DNA of 11,938 nucleotides from Chloroflexia bacterium (GCA_025928215.1 JAICJW010000104.1:1-11938); one strand, 5' to 3'. Shown: positions 1-6,665, counted from the first letter of the stretch. Notes: generated by a model from the sequence alone, not told the origin. Numbers and translations are program-made.

Positions 1-458
1 AGCGAGATGCCGTCGCCGACGAGGAACGGTTGACCGATGCGCTGCACGAACTGACCGAGTTCGCGGCGTCTGTCGGCTCGACGCTGATTCTCGAACCGCT
101 CAACCGCTATGAGACGCACCTGATCCACCGGCTCGAACAGGGCGTCGAATGGTGCGAGCGGATTGGCAGCGAGCGGCTGCGCCTCCTCGGCGATCTCTTC
201 CACATGAATATCGAAGAGCGCGACCCAGTGACGGCGCTTCACACTGCCCGGCAATATCTCGGCTATGTCCACCTCGCCGATAACACACGATTTGAACCGG
301 GGACGGGTATCACCGATTTCATGGCGGCTTTCCGCGAACTGCGGGACATCGAGTATGACGGCTATTGCGCGCTGGAATGCAATCTCTCCGGTCGTGCTGA
401 CGAAATCCTGCCGCGCACCGCCCAATTCGTCCGCTCACAGTGGGGGGCCGACTCCTAA
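1..458 (+). CDS. Sugar phosphate isomerase/epimerase-type TIM barrel protein (5' partial)
   Basis: The reading frame is open from the left edge (first whole codon at base 3), so the gene begins upstream; the TTG at 30 is internal. About 151 residues of a C-terminal half are visible. They carry the metal-site pattern of the xylose isomerase-like/AP endonuclease 2 superfamily: the Glu of LEPLNR, the Asp and His of GDLFHMN, the His of VHLADN, and the Glu of ALEC near the end. Members isomerise or epimerise sugars, inositol derivatives or hydroxypyruvate using a divalent metal, in the cytoplasm. The RFEPGTG segment after VHLADN is also usual for this family. The substrate cannot be read from this part, and hydroxypyruvate isomerase, inosose dehydratase and tagatose/psicose epimerase relatives all look alike here. 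The stop TAA (456-458) is followed at once by a repeat-built terminator. The superfamily call is secure; the exact reaction is not. Confidence 0.9.
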   Translation, partial: RDAVADEERLTDALHELTEFAASVGSTLILEPLNRYETHLIHRLEQGVEWCERIGSERLRLLGDLFHMNIEERDPVTALHTARQYLGYVHLADNTRFEPGTGITDFMAAFRELRDIEYDGYCALECNLSGRADEILPRTAQFVRSQWGADS

Positions 459-494
459 CGCAGAGACCACAGAGAACGCAGAGGCACGGAGAAA
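459..494. repeat. Nonanucleotide direct repeats forming the left arm of a hairpin
   Basis: Four 9-base units start on the base after the stop codon: CGCAGAGAC, CACAGAGAA, CGCAGAGGC and ACGGAGAAA. The third and fourth units form the left arm of the terminator hairpin at 477-544. Runs of CACAGAG-type units followed by their inverse are a familiar interspersed repeat style in several bacterial phyla. That comparison is from memory and not from a search. Confidence 0.6.
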
Positions 495-544
495 AGAAAG
501 CAAAAAGGGTGTCTTTTCTGTCTCCTCTGCGCTGATTTTTTCTT
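477..544 (+). terminator. Intrinsic terminator after the isomerase gene
   Basis: The outer stem CGCAGAGG (477-484) pairs with CCTCTGCG (524-531). An internal loop follows, then the inner stem AGAAAAGA (490-497) with TCTTTTCT (512-519). The hairpin is followed by TTTTTTCTT (536-544), the only clear T tract after a hairpin in this window. It lies just upstream of the -35 box of the argG leader promoter, which separates the two transcription units. Confidence 0.75.
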
Positions 545-551
545 GGGCGCC

Positions 552-580
552 TTGACAGAGCGGGCGGCGGGTGCTAGCGT
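552..580 (+). promoter_or_regulatory. Sigma-70-type promoter of the T-box/argG transcript
   Basis: A perfect -35 TTGACA (552-557) and an extended -10 TGCTAGCGT (572-580; hexamer TAGCGT at 575-580) are separated by 17 bp. The predicted start is near 587, just upstream of the T-box Stem I. Its place between the upstream terminator and the leader fits well. Confidence 0.75.
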
Positions 581-586
581 CCGTTG

Positions 587-860
587 CACAATCGAAGACG
601 CCCGCGATGACGGGGAAGAGTACACGTCTGGTGCGTGCAAGCGAGTGGGGGGAGGGTGGAAGCCCCATGGCGATACCTGCGTGGAACGCGCCTCGGAGCG
701 GCCCGCCGAAGAAAGCAGCGATGCAAGTAGGTGGAGGTGGGTGGCCCCCACGCACGATAAACGCCGAATGAGTGGCCGGGTCGAATCCGGCAATGAGGGT
801 GGTACCACGGGCGCGCTGCTCGTCCCTCCAACGTCTCGCGGGGCGTAGGGAGGTGGCACG
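587..860 (+). promoter_or_regulatory. T-box riboswitch, arginine specifier (CGC), controlling argG
   Basis: The leader follows the classic class I T-box layout. Stem I opens with GCGATGA (604-610) and has the S-turn strand AAGAGTA (615-621). Its distal arm carries AGCGA (640-644), a stem GTGGGG/CCCCAT (645-650/663-668), the loop GGAGGGTGGAAG (651-662) and GGCGATA (669-675). On the 3' side, the GAA of the S-turn (684-686) is followed directly by CGC (687-689), the position of the specifier, so it reads arginine. A stem III-like hairpin sits at 737-751. The T-box core GAGGGTGGTACCACGG (795-810) has TGGT (800-803), which would pair with an NCCA tRNA end carrying A or G at position 73. GAGGG (795-799) pairs with CCCTC (824-828) as the antiterminator. 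The expected action is that uncharged tRNA-Arg binds and allows read-through into argG. The T-box identity is very firm; the specifier rests on alignment from memory to a well-studied glycine T-box, where the codon also follows GAA directly. Confidence 0.93.
821..860 (+). terminator. Competing terminator hairpin of the T-box (no U tract)
   Basis: CCCTCC (824-829) pairs with GGGAGG (848-853), and after an A-A mismatch ACG (831-833) pairs with CGT (844-846). CGT (821-823) can add ACG (858-860). The left arm is shared with the antiterminator, as expected for a T-box switch. The bases after the stem (TGGCACGATAG) hold no T run, so termination efficiency is uncertain. Confidence 0.6.
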
Positions 861-900
861 ATAGCGAGCGCCCGTTTCGTGTTAACGAACCAATTGAAAC

Positions 901-980
901 CTTCCCCTCTCCTCTCCATCGCCGCTGTAACCTCGCGCTATCGAAGCTAAAGGGTGATGGAGAGGGGCCGGGGGTGAGGA
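901..980. repeat. REP-like hairpin between the T-box and argG
   Basis: CCTCTCCATC (911-920) pairs with GATGGAGAGG (956-965), extended inward by GCC/GGT (921-923/953-955, one G-T pair). The loop is about 29 bases. The right flank GGGGCCGGGGGTGAGG (964-979) is the reverse complement of the CCTCACCCCCGGCCCC style of interspersed repeat known from several GC-rich genomes. It lies inside the argG 5' untranslated region and ends about 15 bases before the ribosome binding site. Confidence 0.6.
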
Positions 981-1007
981 TCAGCAACGAACGCAAAGGA
1001 GCGATCA

Positions 1008-2243
1008 ATGGAGCGGAAACCGGTGAAAAAGGTTGTGCTCGCCTACAGCGGCGGGCTTGACACGTCGTGCATCATTCCCTGGCTGAAAGAGAATTACGGC
1101 AACCCCGAAGTGATCGCCTTCTGCGCGAATCTCGGGCAGGAAGAGGAGTTGGACGGTCTCGAAGAGAAGGCGAAGCGCACCGGCGCCTCGAAGTGCTACA
1201 TCGAGGACTTGCGCCACGAACTCGTCACGAACTACATCTGGCCGACGCTGAAGAGCGGCGCGATTTACGAGCGAAAATATCTGCTCGGCACCTCGTTCGC
1301 GCGCTATCCGGTGGCGAAGCGGCAAGCGGAGATCGCCAAGATGGAGGGCGCGGACGCCGTCGCACATGGTTGCACGGGCAAGGGGAACGATCAGGTTCGC
1401 TTTGAACTGACCTTCAAGAGCGTGGACCCGAATCTGCGCGTCATCGTGCCGTGGCGCGAGTGGGAACTGAAATCCCGCAAGGACGAGATTGATTACTGCC
1501 TGGAGCGGCGCATCCCCGTCACGGCGACGCTGGAAAAAATCTACAGCCACGACCGCAACCTCTGGCATCTCTCCTCCGAGGGCGGCGTCCTGGAAGACCC
1601 GTGGAACGAGCCGCCGGAGGACATGTTCGAGATCACGAAATCCCCGGAAGACGCGCCGGACACACCGACCTATATCGAGATCGGTTTCGAGCAGGGGCTG
1701 CCGGTCTCGCTCGATGGCGCGGCGATGGACCCGGTGGATTTGATCTACAAACTGAACGAGATCGGTGGCGAGAATGGCATTGGCCGCGAAGACCTGGTGG
1801 AAAACCGGCTCGTTGGTATGAAGTCCCACGGCGTCTACGAGACGCCGGGCGGTACGATCCTCGTCACGGCGCAGAAGGAACTGGAAAGCATCGTCCTCGA
1901 CCGCGACACGATGCACTACAAGGACGTCGTCGCCGCGCGATTCGCGGAAATTGTATACAACGGCCAGTGGTTCACGCCGCTCCGGGAAGCGATGAGCGCC
2001 TTCTTCGATGTGACGCAGCAGAACATGACCGGCACGGTGCGGCTGAAACTGTACAAGGGCAACATCATCATCGCCGGCCGGAAGTCGCCGTACTCCCTCT
2101 ACCGCGAGGACTTCGCCACCTTCGAGGAGGACGAAGTCTACAACCAGGCGGACAGCCGCGGCTTCATCAACCTCTTCGGCCTGCCGATCACTGTCCAAGC
2201 GCTCCTCAAGCAAGAGCAGGCACTGGATAAGAACGGCAAGTAG
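1008..2243 (+). CDS. argG: Argininosuccinate synthase
   Basis: The enzyme (EC 6.3.4.5) joins citrulline and aspartate using ATP to make argininosuccinate, the next-to-last step of arginine synthesis, in the cytoplasm. The protein has 411 residues, normal for the family. The N-type PP-loop AYSGGLDTS lies at residues 12-20. The citrulline/aspartate-binding segment HGCTGKGNDQVRFE is near residue 120, followed by YSHDRNLWHLSSEGG, which fits the family's conserved DxNLW region. The ATG at 1008 is set by AAAGGAG (995-1001) with 6 bases of spacing. A roughly 420-base leader separates promoter and start codon and contains an arginine T-box, which matches the enzyme's pathway. argH does not follow; a hairpin terminator does, so argG looks monocistronic. 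Confidence 0.98.
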   Translation: MERKPVKKVVLAYSGGLDTSCIIPWLKENYGNPEVIAFCANLGQEEELDGLEEKAKRTGASKCYIEDLRHELVTNYIWPTLKSGAIYERKYLLGTSFARYPVAKRQAEIAKMEGADAVAHGCTGKGNDQVRFELTFKSVDPNLRVIVPWREWELKSRKDEIDYCLERRIPVTATLEKIYSHDRNLWHLSSEGGVLEDPWNEPPEDMFEITKSPEDAPDTPTYIEIGFEQGLPVSLDGAAMDPVDLIYKLNEIGGENGIGREDLVENRLVGMKSHGVYETPGGTILVTAQKELESIVLDRDTMHYKDVVAARFAEIVYNGQWFTPLREAMSAFFDVTQQNMTGTVRLKLYKGNIIIAGRKSPYSLYREDFATFEEDEVYNQADSRGFINLFGLPITVQALLKQEQALDKNGK

Positions 2244-2264
2244 CGCGACGCTGCCCGTCAAATT

Positions 2265-2287
2265 CGGGAGGGTAATCGGCCCTCCCG
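2265..2287 (+). terminator. Hairpin terminator after argG
   Basis: CGGGAGGG (2265-2272) pairs perfectly with CCCTCCCG (2280-2287) around a 7-base loop, 21 bases after the argG stop. The following CTTGCGTCT is only weakly T-rich. Confidence 0.65.
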
Positions 2288-2319
2288 CTTGCGTCTGTCC
2301 GTGCGCGCCGCATGGCGGC

Positions 2320-2325
2320 TATACT
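2320..2325 (+). promoter_or_regulatory. Probable -10 box for the hydrolase/ligase unit
   Basis: TATACT is a good -10 hexamer 31 bases before the start codon of the hydrolase gene. The -35 region (about 2297-2302) is poor. A short dyad GCCGC/GCGGC (2307-2311/2315-2319) fills the spacer just upstream and could be an operator, but a 5-bp dyad is common by chance in this GC content. Confidence 0.45.
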
Positions 2326-2356
2326 CTGTTCGTGCGGATCGAAAGGGGAAATCGCC

Positions 2357-3220
2357 ATGCCAACGCTCTCGCAGGAATGGTTCACGACGTGGGAAGTCGC
2401 GCCGGGTATCATCTGCATCGCGGAGGATCAGCACGAGCAGGAAGTGCGGTCATACCTCGTGATCGGGTCGGAGCGGTCCCTACTCTGGGACGCGGGGATG
2501 GGCGTCGCGGATATCATGCGGGAAGTCGAGCGGTTCGTGACCGTGCGACCGGAATCGCTGATGATGGTCTGTAGCCACAGCCATTTCGATCATGTCGGCG
2601 ATGTCTGGCGCTTCGCGGAGGCGGGCGTGCCGGTCCACGCGCATCCCGCGGAGGCGGAGCGCATTGCCCGCGGGTTGAGCGCCGAGCAATGCGCACACTG
2701 GCTTCAGGCGGATTCCTTGCTCGGTCCGCTGCCGACCGGGTTTGACCCGCAGACGTACATGATCCGCCCCGCGACCGTTACACATCTGCTCAATGAAGGG
2801 GATGTGCTCGATCTTGGCGACCGGCAATTTGAAGTGCTGCACACACCGGGGCACTCACCGGGCGGCCTCTGCCTCTGGGATGCGACGAACGGCCTGCTGC
2901 TCTCCGGCGATCAGGCATATGCCGCGCCGCTCTATTCATATTCGCCGGACGCCGAACCAGATGTCTATCGCCGCTCCCTGCGCCGTCTCGCGGACCTCGC
3001 ACCGCAGGTGCAAACGCTCCTACCCTCGCACGACGAGACGCCGATTCCGCCCGCGTTGCTCGTCGCGATGGCGGACGCCTTCGACCGCATCCACGACGGC
3101 AACGCGGCGGATGCGCTCGTTGGACGGAATGACGATGGGGGGCATGAGCGCGCCTACGATCTCTACGACTTCGGAGGCTTTCAGGTGCGGATGCGCGCCG
3201 GATGGGGGCGGAAAGGGTAG
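2357..3220 (+). CDS. Metallo-beta-lactamase-fold hydrolase
   Basis: The 287-residue protein is a compact single-domain MBL-fold enzyme, probably cytoplasmic, with no signal peptide. It carries the full two-metal site: HSHFDH at residues 74-79 (H74, H76, D78, H79), H166 in TPGHSPGG, D185 in SGDQ and H225 in PSHDE. This arrangement is shared by glyoxalase II-like thioesterases, lactonases and other MBL hydrolases, so the substrate is open. The start at 2357 is preferred over an in-frame ATG at 2312 because AAAGGGGA (2342-2349) sits 7 bases before it and the likely -10 box lies inside the longer version. The next gene starts 2 bases after its stop, so the two are almost surely co-transcribed. 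The C-terminal 40 or so residues are hydrophilic and not diagnostic. Confidence 0.92.
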   Translation: MPTLSQEWFTTWEVAPGIICIAEDQHEQEVRSYLVIGSERSLLWDAGMGVADIMREVERFVTVRPESLMMVCSHSHFDHVGDVWRFAEAGVPVHAHPAEAERIARGLSAEQCAHWLQADSLLGPLPTGFDPQTYMIRPATVTHLLNEGDVLDLGDRQFEVLHTPGHSPGGLCLWDATNGLLLSGDQAYAAPLYSYSPDAEPDVYRRSLRRLADLAPQVQTLLPSHDETPIPPALLVAMADAFDRIHDGNAADALVGRNDDGGHERAYDLYDFGGFQVRMRAGWGRKG

Positions 3221-3222
3221 GG

Positions 3223-4746
3223 ATGGCAAGGGCGCTCTCCGCACCACATATCCCTATAGCAATGGGCGCGCAGTGGCGCCGAGCATTGAACGCACCCGGC
3301 GTGCTTGCTGGCGGGGCAGTCGTTGCTGGATTGTTCGGCGGCGCGTTGGCGATCAGCGTTGGCATTACGCTGCCGCTCGCATTGCTCATCGGCATCGTCG
3401 GCTGCGTGGCAATTTTGCTCGATGCGCGGGTTGGATTGTACGCGGCAGTCGCGGTCATCGCGCTCTTGCCGTATGCGACGCTTCCTGTCAAGGTCGGGCT
3501 GACGTTCACGCTTCTGGAGGCGGCAATTCTGCTGACGATTGCGGTGTGGGTGCTCCGACTCGGCTTTGATCGCAGCGAATTGATCGTCACGACGCCCGCG
3601 TTCTTGCCGCTCGGCTTTTTTGTCGTCGCGACACTCGTTGCCTTCCTCGTCGGCGCGGGCCGGAATACGACGACGCAAACGGCGCATGATTACTTCAAAC
3701 TGCTGCTCGGTGTCGGGATGATCGTCCTTGTCGTCAATCTGCTGCGGGAGCGGCGGGACGTCGGGCGGTTCACGACGGCAATTGTCGCGGCGGGGGCCGT
3801 CGCCGGGGCGCTCGCCATTATCCTCCAACGGTTGCCCGTCTCGCTGGCGACGCGGTTGTTGCTTCGCCTCAGCGTCCTCGGCTACCCGACCAGTCGCGTT
3901 GTCCGCTATATCGAGGATAACCCGGCGCTTGCCCGCCGCGCAACGGGTACCGGTGTGGACCCGAACGCGTTTGCCGGCTTCCTGATGCTGATTCTCGTCC
4001 TCGCCGTCGGGCAGGCGGTGGCCGGCCGTCCGCTCGTATCACGCCGACTGTGCATCGTCACCGTGCCCATCGTCGGATTGGCGCTGCTGCTGACTGAATC
4101 GCGGGCGGCGTGGCTCGGCGCGGCGGTCGGTATCGTGCTGTTGGCGGTGTCGCGCTACCGGCGATTGATCGCGCCGCTCATCGCGCTCAGTATCGCCGCT
4201 GCCGCCTTCGGAGTCGGCGCGGGGTATCTCTCGCGCCTGACGGGTGGGTTACGCGGGCAGGACGCCGCGACGCAACTGCGCTACCGCGAGTTCGCCAACG
4301 CGCTGCAACTGATCCGTGACTACCCCATTTTCGGCGTCGGCTTCGGGGACGCGCCGAGCATCAATCTCCAGACCGGGGTGTCGAGCGTTTATCTCACTGT
4401 CGCCGAGCGGGCGGGGTTGGTCGGGTTGGCGCTTTTTCTCGTCGTACTGGTGTCGCTCGTGACGCGGCTGATCCGTGGCGCGTTGCGTGCCAATGCGGAC
4501 GATCCATTCGGGGAACTGACGCTCGCCATCGCGGCGGCGCTCGTCGCGGCCTGCATCGCGGCGACACTCGACCACTACTTTTTCAATCTTGGCTTCCCGC
4601 ATATGGCGGCGATCTTCTGGACCGTTGCCGGGTTAGGCGAAGTGGCATTGCGTCTCACTGGTCTTCCATCTCCAGCGGCCCCGGTTCTCGATCGGGATGC
4701 TCGAATCGTCGCTCGATATATCCGTAAACCGTCAGGGCAAGCATAA
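3223..4746 (+). CDS. O-antigen ligase/polymerase-like membrane protein (Wzy_C type)
   Basis: The 507-residue protein is almost wholly hydrophobic, with about a dozen predicted membrane segments. It shows the landmarks of the O-antigen ligase/Wzy superfamily: DPNAFAGFLMLIL near 245, the LTESRAAWLG motif at 290-299 (family form LTxSRxAxL), then a loop with RYREFANALQLIRDYPIFGVGFG and the membrane segment beginning ERAGLVGLALFL near 395. Relatives transfer or polymerise lipid-linked glycans at the outer face of the membrane, so a role in surface polysaccharide or glycosylation is likely. The start at 3223 has AAAGGG (3212-3217) 5 bases upstream; ATGs at 3202 and 3262 are alternatives. Its last 92 bases overlap the 3' end of the minus-strand mgtC-like gene. 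No glycosyltransferases are adjacent, which is unusual for a polysaccharide locus. Confidence 0.88.
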   Translation: MARALSAPHIPIAMGAQWRRALNAPGVLAGGAVVAGLFGGALAISVGITLPLALLIGIVGCVAILLDARVGLYAAVAVIALLPYATLPVKVGLTFTLLEAAILLTIAVWVLRLGFDRSELIVTTPAFLPLGFFVVATLVAFLVGAGRNTTTQTAHDYFKLLLGVGMIVLVVNLLRERRDVGRFTTAIVAAGAVAGALAIILQRLPVSLATRLLLRLSVLGYPTSRVVRYIEDNPALARRATGTGVDPNAFAGFLMLILVLAVGQAVAGRPLVSRRLCIVTVPIVGLALLLTESRAAWLGAAVGIVLLAVSRYRRLIAPLIALSIAAAAFGVGAGYLSRLTGGLRGQDAATQLRYREFANALQLIRDYPIFGVGFGDAPSINLQTGVSSVYLTVAERAGLVGLALFLVVLVSLVTRLIRGALRANADDPFGELTLAIAAALVAACIAATLDHYFFNLGFPHMAAIFWTVAGLGEVALRLTGLPSPAAPVLDRDARIVARYIRKPSGQA

Positions 4747-5110
4747 TGATCGCCGTCGCGCCGCAGGCGAGGATGAACAACCCCGCGCCCGCCGCCATGC
4801 CGACGGCTGCCGCCGCCCAGACGCCCGCCGCAGTCGTGAGATTCTTCGTGTGTGATCCCTGACGAAAGATCAGCCCCGCGCCGATGAAGCCGATGCCGGA
4901 GACGACCTGCGCGGCAATCCGCGTGAAATCCGCACCGGTCGGAAGGACGAGCGGGCCGATAACGGTGAAGATCGCCGCCCCGACACCAACGAGCGTGAAG
5001 GTCCGCAGCCCCGCTTCTTTGCGCCGGATCTCGCGTTCCGCGCCGAGCAGCCCCGTCAGCCCGCTCGCCACTGCCAGGCGAACGAGCGCATCCCACTCGC
5101 TTAGCGCCAT
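4655..5110 (-). CDS. MgtC/SapB family membrane protein
   Basis: The 151-residue protein has about four or five membrane segments. It matches the MgtC/SapB N-terminal domain: an opening amphipathic helix (ALSEWDALVRLAVASGLTGL), LGAEREIRRKEAGLRTFTLV, then SGIGFIGAGLIFRQG and NLTTAAGVWAAAAVGMAAG. MgtC proteins are linked to growth at low magnesium and to control of the proton ATP synthase in pathogens; in free-living bacteria the role is poorly known. This version lacks the extra C-terminal cytoplasmic domain of Salmonella MgtC. The start at 5110 fits the family N terminus and has GAGGG 4 bases upstream; a longer in-frame start at 5182 would add 24 polar residues. It is divergent from the MFS gene and overlaps the ligase-like gene tail-to-tail. 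Confidence 0.93.
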   Translation of the reverse strand: MALSEWDALVRLAVASGLTGLLGAEREIRRKEAGLRTFTLVGVGAAIFTVIGPLVLPTGADFTRIAAQVVSGIGFIGAGLIFRQGSHTKNLTTAAGVWAAAAVGMAAGAGLFILACGATAIIMLALTVYGYIERRFEHPDREPGPLEMEDQ

Positions 5111-5134
5111 TACGCCCTCGCTCTCTCGTTTTCC

Positions 5135-5193
5135 GGTGGTGGCGGGCTCTCGGCCTGCCGCTTCCCGTGGCGGATTTCCCACCTGCCACCACC
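5135..5193 (-). promoter_or_regulatory. Inverted repeat in the mgtC-like gene leader
   Basis: GGTGGTGGCGGG (5135-5146) pairs with CCTGCCACCACC (5182-5193), 12 pairs including one G-T. Read from the minus strand, this would be a strong hairpin in the predicted 5' untranslated region, ending 24 bases before the start codon at 5110. It matches no riboswitch class I know. Confidence 0.5.
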
Positions 5194-5202
5194 ACGCACC
5201 CC

Positions 5203-5208
5203 ATTGTA
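5203..5208 (-). promoter_or_regulatory. Possible -10 box for the mgtC-like gene
   Basis: On the minus strand TACAAT (5208 to 5203) is a good -10 hexamer, but the -35 region is poor. It would give a leader of about 85 bases containing the inverted repeat at 5135-5193. Confidence 0.4.
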
Positions 5209-5225
5209 GCCTGTCCCGTATTCAA

Positions 5226-5254
5226 TTGCGTACGTTCAGCAGAGATGGTAGCGT
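5226..5254 (+). promoter_or_regulatory. Probable promoter of the MFS transporter gene
   Basis: TTGCGT (5226-5231) and TAGCGT (5249-5254) are 17 bp apart. The -10 hexamer and spacing are the same as in the argG leader promoter. The predicted start near 5261 leaves a leader of about 50 bases. Confidence 0.5.
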
Positions 5255-5311
5255 GACGCACGTTGCGACCGTGTGGATTGCCCGGTGAAACGCGTGGAGG
5301 GAACACGACAC

Positions 5312-6622
5312 ATGGGAGCAGCGCCCGGTGGCATCAAGGGGTACGCGCGCACCGTCCGCGCCTTCAGCCATGATATGCGCCTCTACATCCTCTTTACCTT
5401 GATCGGCTACCTCAATATCGGCGTCTTTCAGGTGCTCTATAATCTCTATCTGAACCGGATCGGTTTGCACGAAGACTTCATCGGCACCTTCACGGCGATC
5501 AATACCCTCACTATCGCGGTTACGGCGCTGGCGATTGGCCCGATTGTCAATCGCTATGGCCCGTGGATCGTTGTCGTTTTCGGTTTCACGATCTTCTGCA
5601 TTACGAGCGTCGGCCTCACACTTTCGCGCGGCACGCTCCTGCTCCTCATCTTCGCCGCGTTGCAAGGGGTCGGCACCTCGTTCTTTTCGAATCCGACAAT
5701 GTTGATTGTCCTCGAATATACGACAAATGAGACGCGGCAGCACGCCTCCGCGATCGTCTATTCGTCGCAGGCGCTCAGCGGCACGCTCGGCAACCTCGGC
5801 GGCGGCTTATTGCCAAAGTTGATTTTCCTCCTCTTTCCGGCGATGACGGCGGGTTCGGTCGGATCATACCGCGCCACGCTGATGGTTGGTGTGGTGATTG
5901 CGGGATTGGCGCTGCTCCCCCTCCTCCGCATGCGCCCCGTGGCGGGCGAGCGGCGCGGCGAGATGGCGGGCGTCCGGCGGCAGACACCCGTCGAGACAAA
6001 GAAGAAGGAGGCAGGCACACGGCGGGCCGATTTCTACGTCTTCATCATTTCCGGCGGGTTGCTGGCGGTCGCGTCCGGCGCGGTCATCCCCTTTTACAAT
6101 GTCTATCTCACCCGGCTTGGCGCGAGCACGCAAGTCGTTGGCTACATCTACGCGGCGGCGGCGCTAATCGCGGCGGCTGTTGGGTTGTTGGGTCCGGTCG
6201 TCGCGGCGAAGTTCGGCGCGCTGACGACCGTCGGGTTCTTGCGCGCCTCACCTTTGCCGCTCTTTGTCGCGATGATCTTTCTGCCGCATCTTCTCCTCGC
6301 GATTCCGGCCCATGCGCTGCGCGTTACGAGCATCAACATGTCGTGGCCAATTGACTCGACCTTCATCGCCGACCTGTTGCCGGTACGGCAGCGGGCATAC
6401 GTCTTCAGTATTCGCTCCGTTCTGTGGAACGGCGCGTGGGCGGTGACAAGCATCATCGCGGGCCGCCTGATCCGCGCGACTGATTCCTACGCGGCGGTCT
6501 TCGTCATCTATGCCGTTTTCCTCGTCCTCAGTGTCGGCCTCTTTCAGGTTTACTTCACGCGTCGTCTCGCCGAGCGCGCACGACTCGGCATTGGCCTTGC
6601 CGGCCAACCATCGCGGGGGTGA
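5312..6622 (+). CDS. Major facilitator superfamily transporter
   Basis: The 436-residue protein has the two-halves layout of a 12-helix MFS carrier. Six hydrophobic segments are followed by a charged cytoplasmic loop around residues 208-245 (rich in R, E and K, with TKKKEAGTRRADF) and then six more. In the first half, GPIVNRYGPW stands where the helix 2-3 loop motif (GxLxDRxGRR type) normally lies, but it is weakly conserved. The substrate cannot be told; drug, sugar and organic-anion exporters all look similar at this level. The ATG at 5312 has GGAGGG (5296-5301) 10 bases upstream. An in-frame GTG at 5273 would add 13 polar residues without a ribosome binding site. It is divergent from the mgtC-like gene and seems to be transcribed alone. 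Confidence 0.88.
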   Translation: MGAAPGGIKGYARTVRAFSHDMRLYILFTLIGYLNIGVFQVLYNLYLNRIGLHEDFIGTFTAINTLTIAVTALAIGPIVNRYGPWIVVVFGFTIFCITSVGLTLSRGTLLLLIFAALQGVGTSFFSNPTMLIVLEYTTNETRQHASAIVYSSQALSGTLGNLGGGLLPKLIFLLFPAMTAGSVGSYRATLMVGVVIAGLALLPLLRMRPVAGERRGEMAGVRRQTPVETKKKEAGTRRADFYVFIISGGLLAVASGAVIPFYNVYLTRLGASTQVVGYIYAAAALIAAAVGLLGPVVAAKFGALTTVGFLRASPLPLFVAMIFLPHLLLAIPAHALRVTSINMSWPIDSTFIADLLPVRQRAYVFSIRSVLWNGAWAVTSIIAGRLIRATDSYAAVFVIYAVFLVLSVGLFQVYFTRRLAERARLGIGLAGQPSRG

Positions 6623-6665
6623 CGCCAGCGCATGGCAAAAGCATACAATCGGCACGGCACGCCCC

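Noticed and set aside
775..791. A partial tRNA gene, suggested by the T-arm-like GGGTCGAATCC
   Set aside because: No acceptor, D-arm or anticodon arm can be paired around it, and the loop is one base short of the usual T-loop. It lies inside the T-box leader.
455..1008. Several open frames on both strands in the gap upstream of argG
   Set aside because: They overlap the terminator, T-box and REP-like hairpin, and their translations are low-complexity and Arg/Pro/Ser-rich without family features.
1005..2261. A 418-codon open frame on the minus strand covering all of argG
   Set aside because: It mirrors argG in the antisense frame, a common result of GC-rich third codon positions. Its translation has no recognisable family and is rich in Arg, Val and Asp, and argG is unmistakable.
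2307..2319. The GCCGC/GCGGC dyad as a MerR-type operator
   Set aside because: Five base pairs around a 3-base loop is easily found by chance at this GC content, and no MerR-family gene is present.
5135..5193. A known riboswitch (cobalamin, guanidine or M-box) in the mgtC leader
   Set aside because: Short fragments such as GGTGGGAAATCC recall cobalamin elements, but the conserved core and required length are missing.
6644..6649. TACAAT as a -10 box for the small membrane-protein gene
   Set aside because: The hexamer is good, but no -35 or extended -10 supports it, so it was not listed as a promoter.
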